This document shows, piece after piece, positions 63,813 through 64,000 of a stretch of DNA of 64,000 bases (position 1 is its first letter; the number at the start of each line of letters is the position of its first letter). This stretch comes from Sitta carolinensis (taxonomy: Eukaryota > Chordata > Aves > Passeriformes > Sittidae). The notes under the pieces were generated by a model. It saw only the letters and a list, made by a program, of their open reading frames with translations. It did no database searches and had not been told where the DNA came from. The stretch spans positions 16,534,501 through 16,598,500 of the forward strand of contig CM063283.1 of assembly GCA_032173965.1 (NCBI GenBank), given 5' to 3'. A program made the translations under genes and the position numbers.

Positions 63813-64000
63813 TGAATCTAGTGTAATTTCTGCTTTTATACTGATCTAAAAGTATGCACATCCATGAGTTTGACTTAAAAACTGTTTAACTTTTTTCAGC
63901 ATAGGCAAGAATGCTTTTATGTCTCGTGGTGACTGAAATACCAAACGGCCCTCAGCCAAAAGATACAGTGTGAAACAGTCAAAAATATTAGTACTGGAAG
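63813..64000. other. Window end, nothing recognised
   Basis: Short AT-rich stretch with no feature. Confidence 0.5.

Noticed and set aside
1..64000. CRISPR array, bacterial operon, phage or plasmid origin
   Set aside because: No spaced identical repeats, no dense coding, and repeat content (CR1, ERV LTRs) that is specifically avian.

Overview
The window reads as AT-rich, non-coding vertebrate nuclear DNA from a bird, most likely a songbird. The evidence is repeat content. There are at least six 3' pieces of the avian LINE CR1, in both orientations and of different ages. There are also several endogenous-retrovirus long terminal repeats (LTRs) whose sequences I recognise as typical of passerine genomes. 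Repeat families are recalled from memory, not searched. There is no operon-like structure, no tRNA or rRNA gene that I can see, and no protein-coding gene I can call with confidence. The longest open frames (up to about 226 codons) lie in a GC-rich tandem repeat inside an LTR and are artefacts of that repeat.

Layout. 1-1301: minus-strand retroviral LTR cut by the window edge, with possible internal sequence. 3634-5410: a second long minus-strand LTR-like element carrying seven tandem 40-bp units (4711-4990). 5411-12542: featureless AT-rich DNA. 12543-13065: old antisense CR1. About 13900-14290: G-rich, LTR-like block with a quadruplex motif. 14290-38880: largely unique intergenic or intronic DNA with homopolymer runs, a perfect 50-bp tandem duplication (20101-20200) and an AT-rich microsatellite. 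38880-39175: LTR fragment. 39656-39888: CR1. 41659-42184: coding-like minus-strand segment, unidentified. 42263-42476: very old CR1. 42869-43079: 106-bp tandem duplication. 44395-44560: T/G-rich low-complexity DNA. 45617-46200: GC-rich island of unknown origin. 48263-49115: long antisense CR1 containing a 28-bp inverted repeat that looks like a template-switch scar. 52570-52999: complete solo LTR with a 6-bp target-site duplication. 58721-58830: degraded CR1. 59756-60133: plus-strand LTR with promoter and poly(A) signals. 60900-61541: CR1 with recognisable reverse-transcriptase ORF C-terminus. 62265-62412: possible isolated coding exon. 63753-63812: AAT/ACT microsatellite.

The window is best explained as a gene desert or the interior of a large intron, shaped by CR1 and ERV insertion. 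Two weak exon candidates, on opposite strands, are the only hints of host coding sequence. I saw no convincing novel multi-gene system. The points most worth checking are the six-frame-open minisatellite, the CR1 template-switch scar and the two exon candidates.
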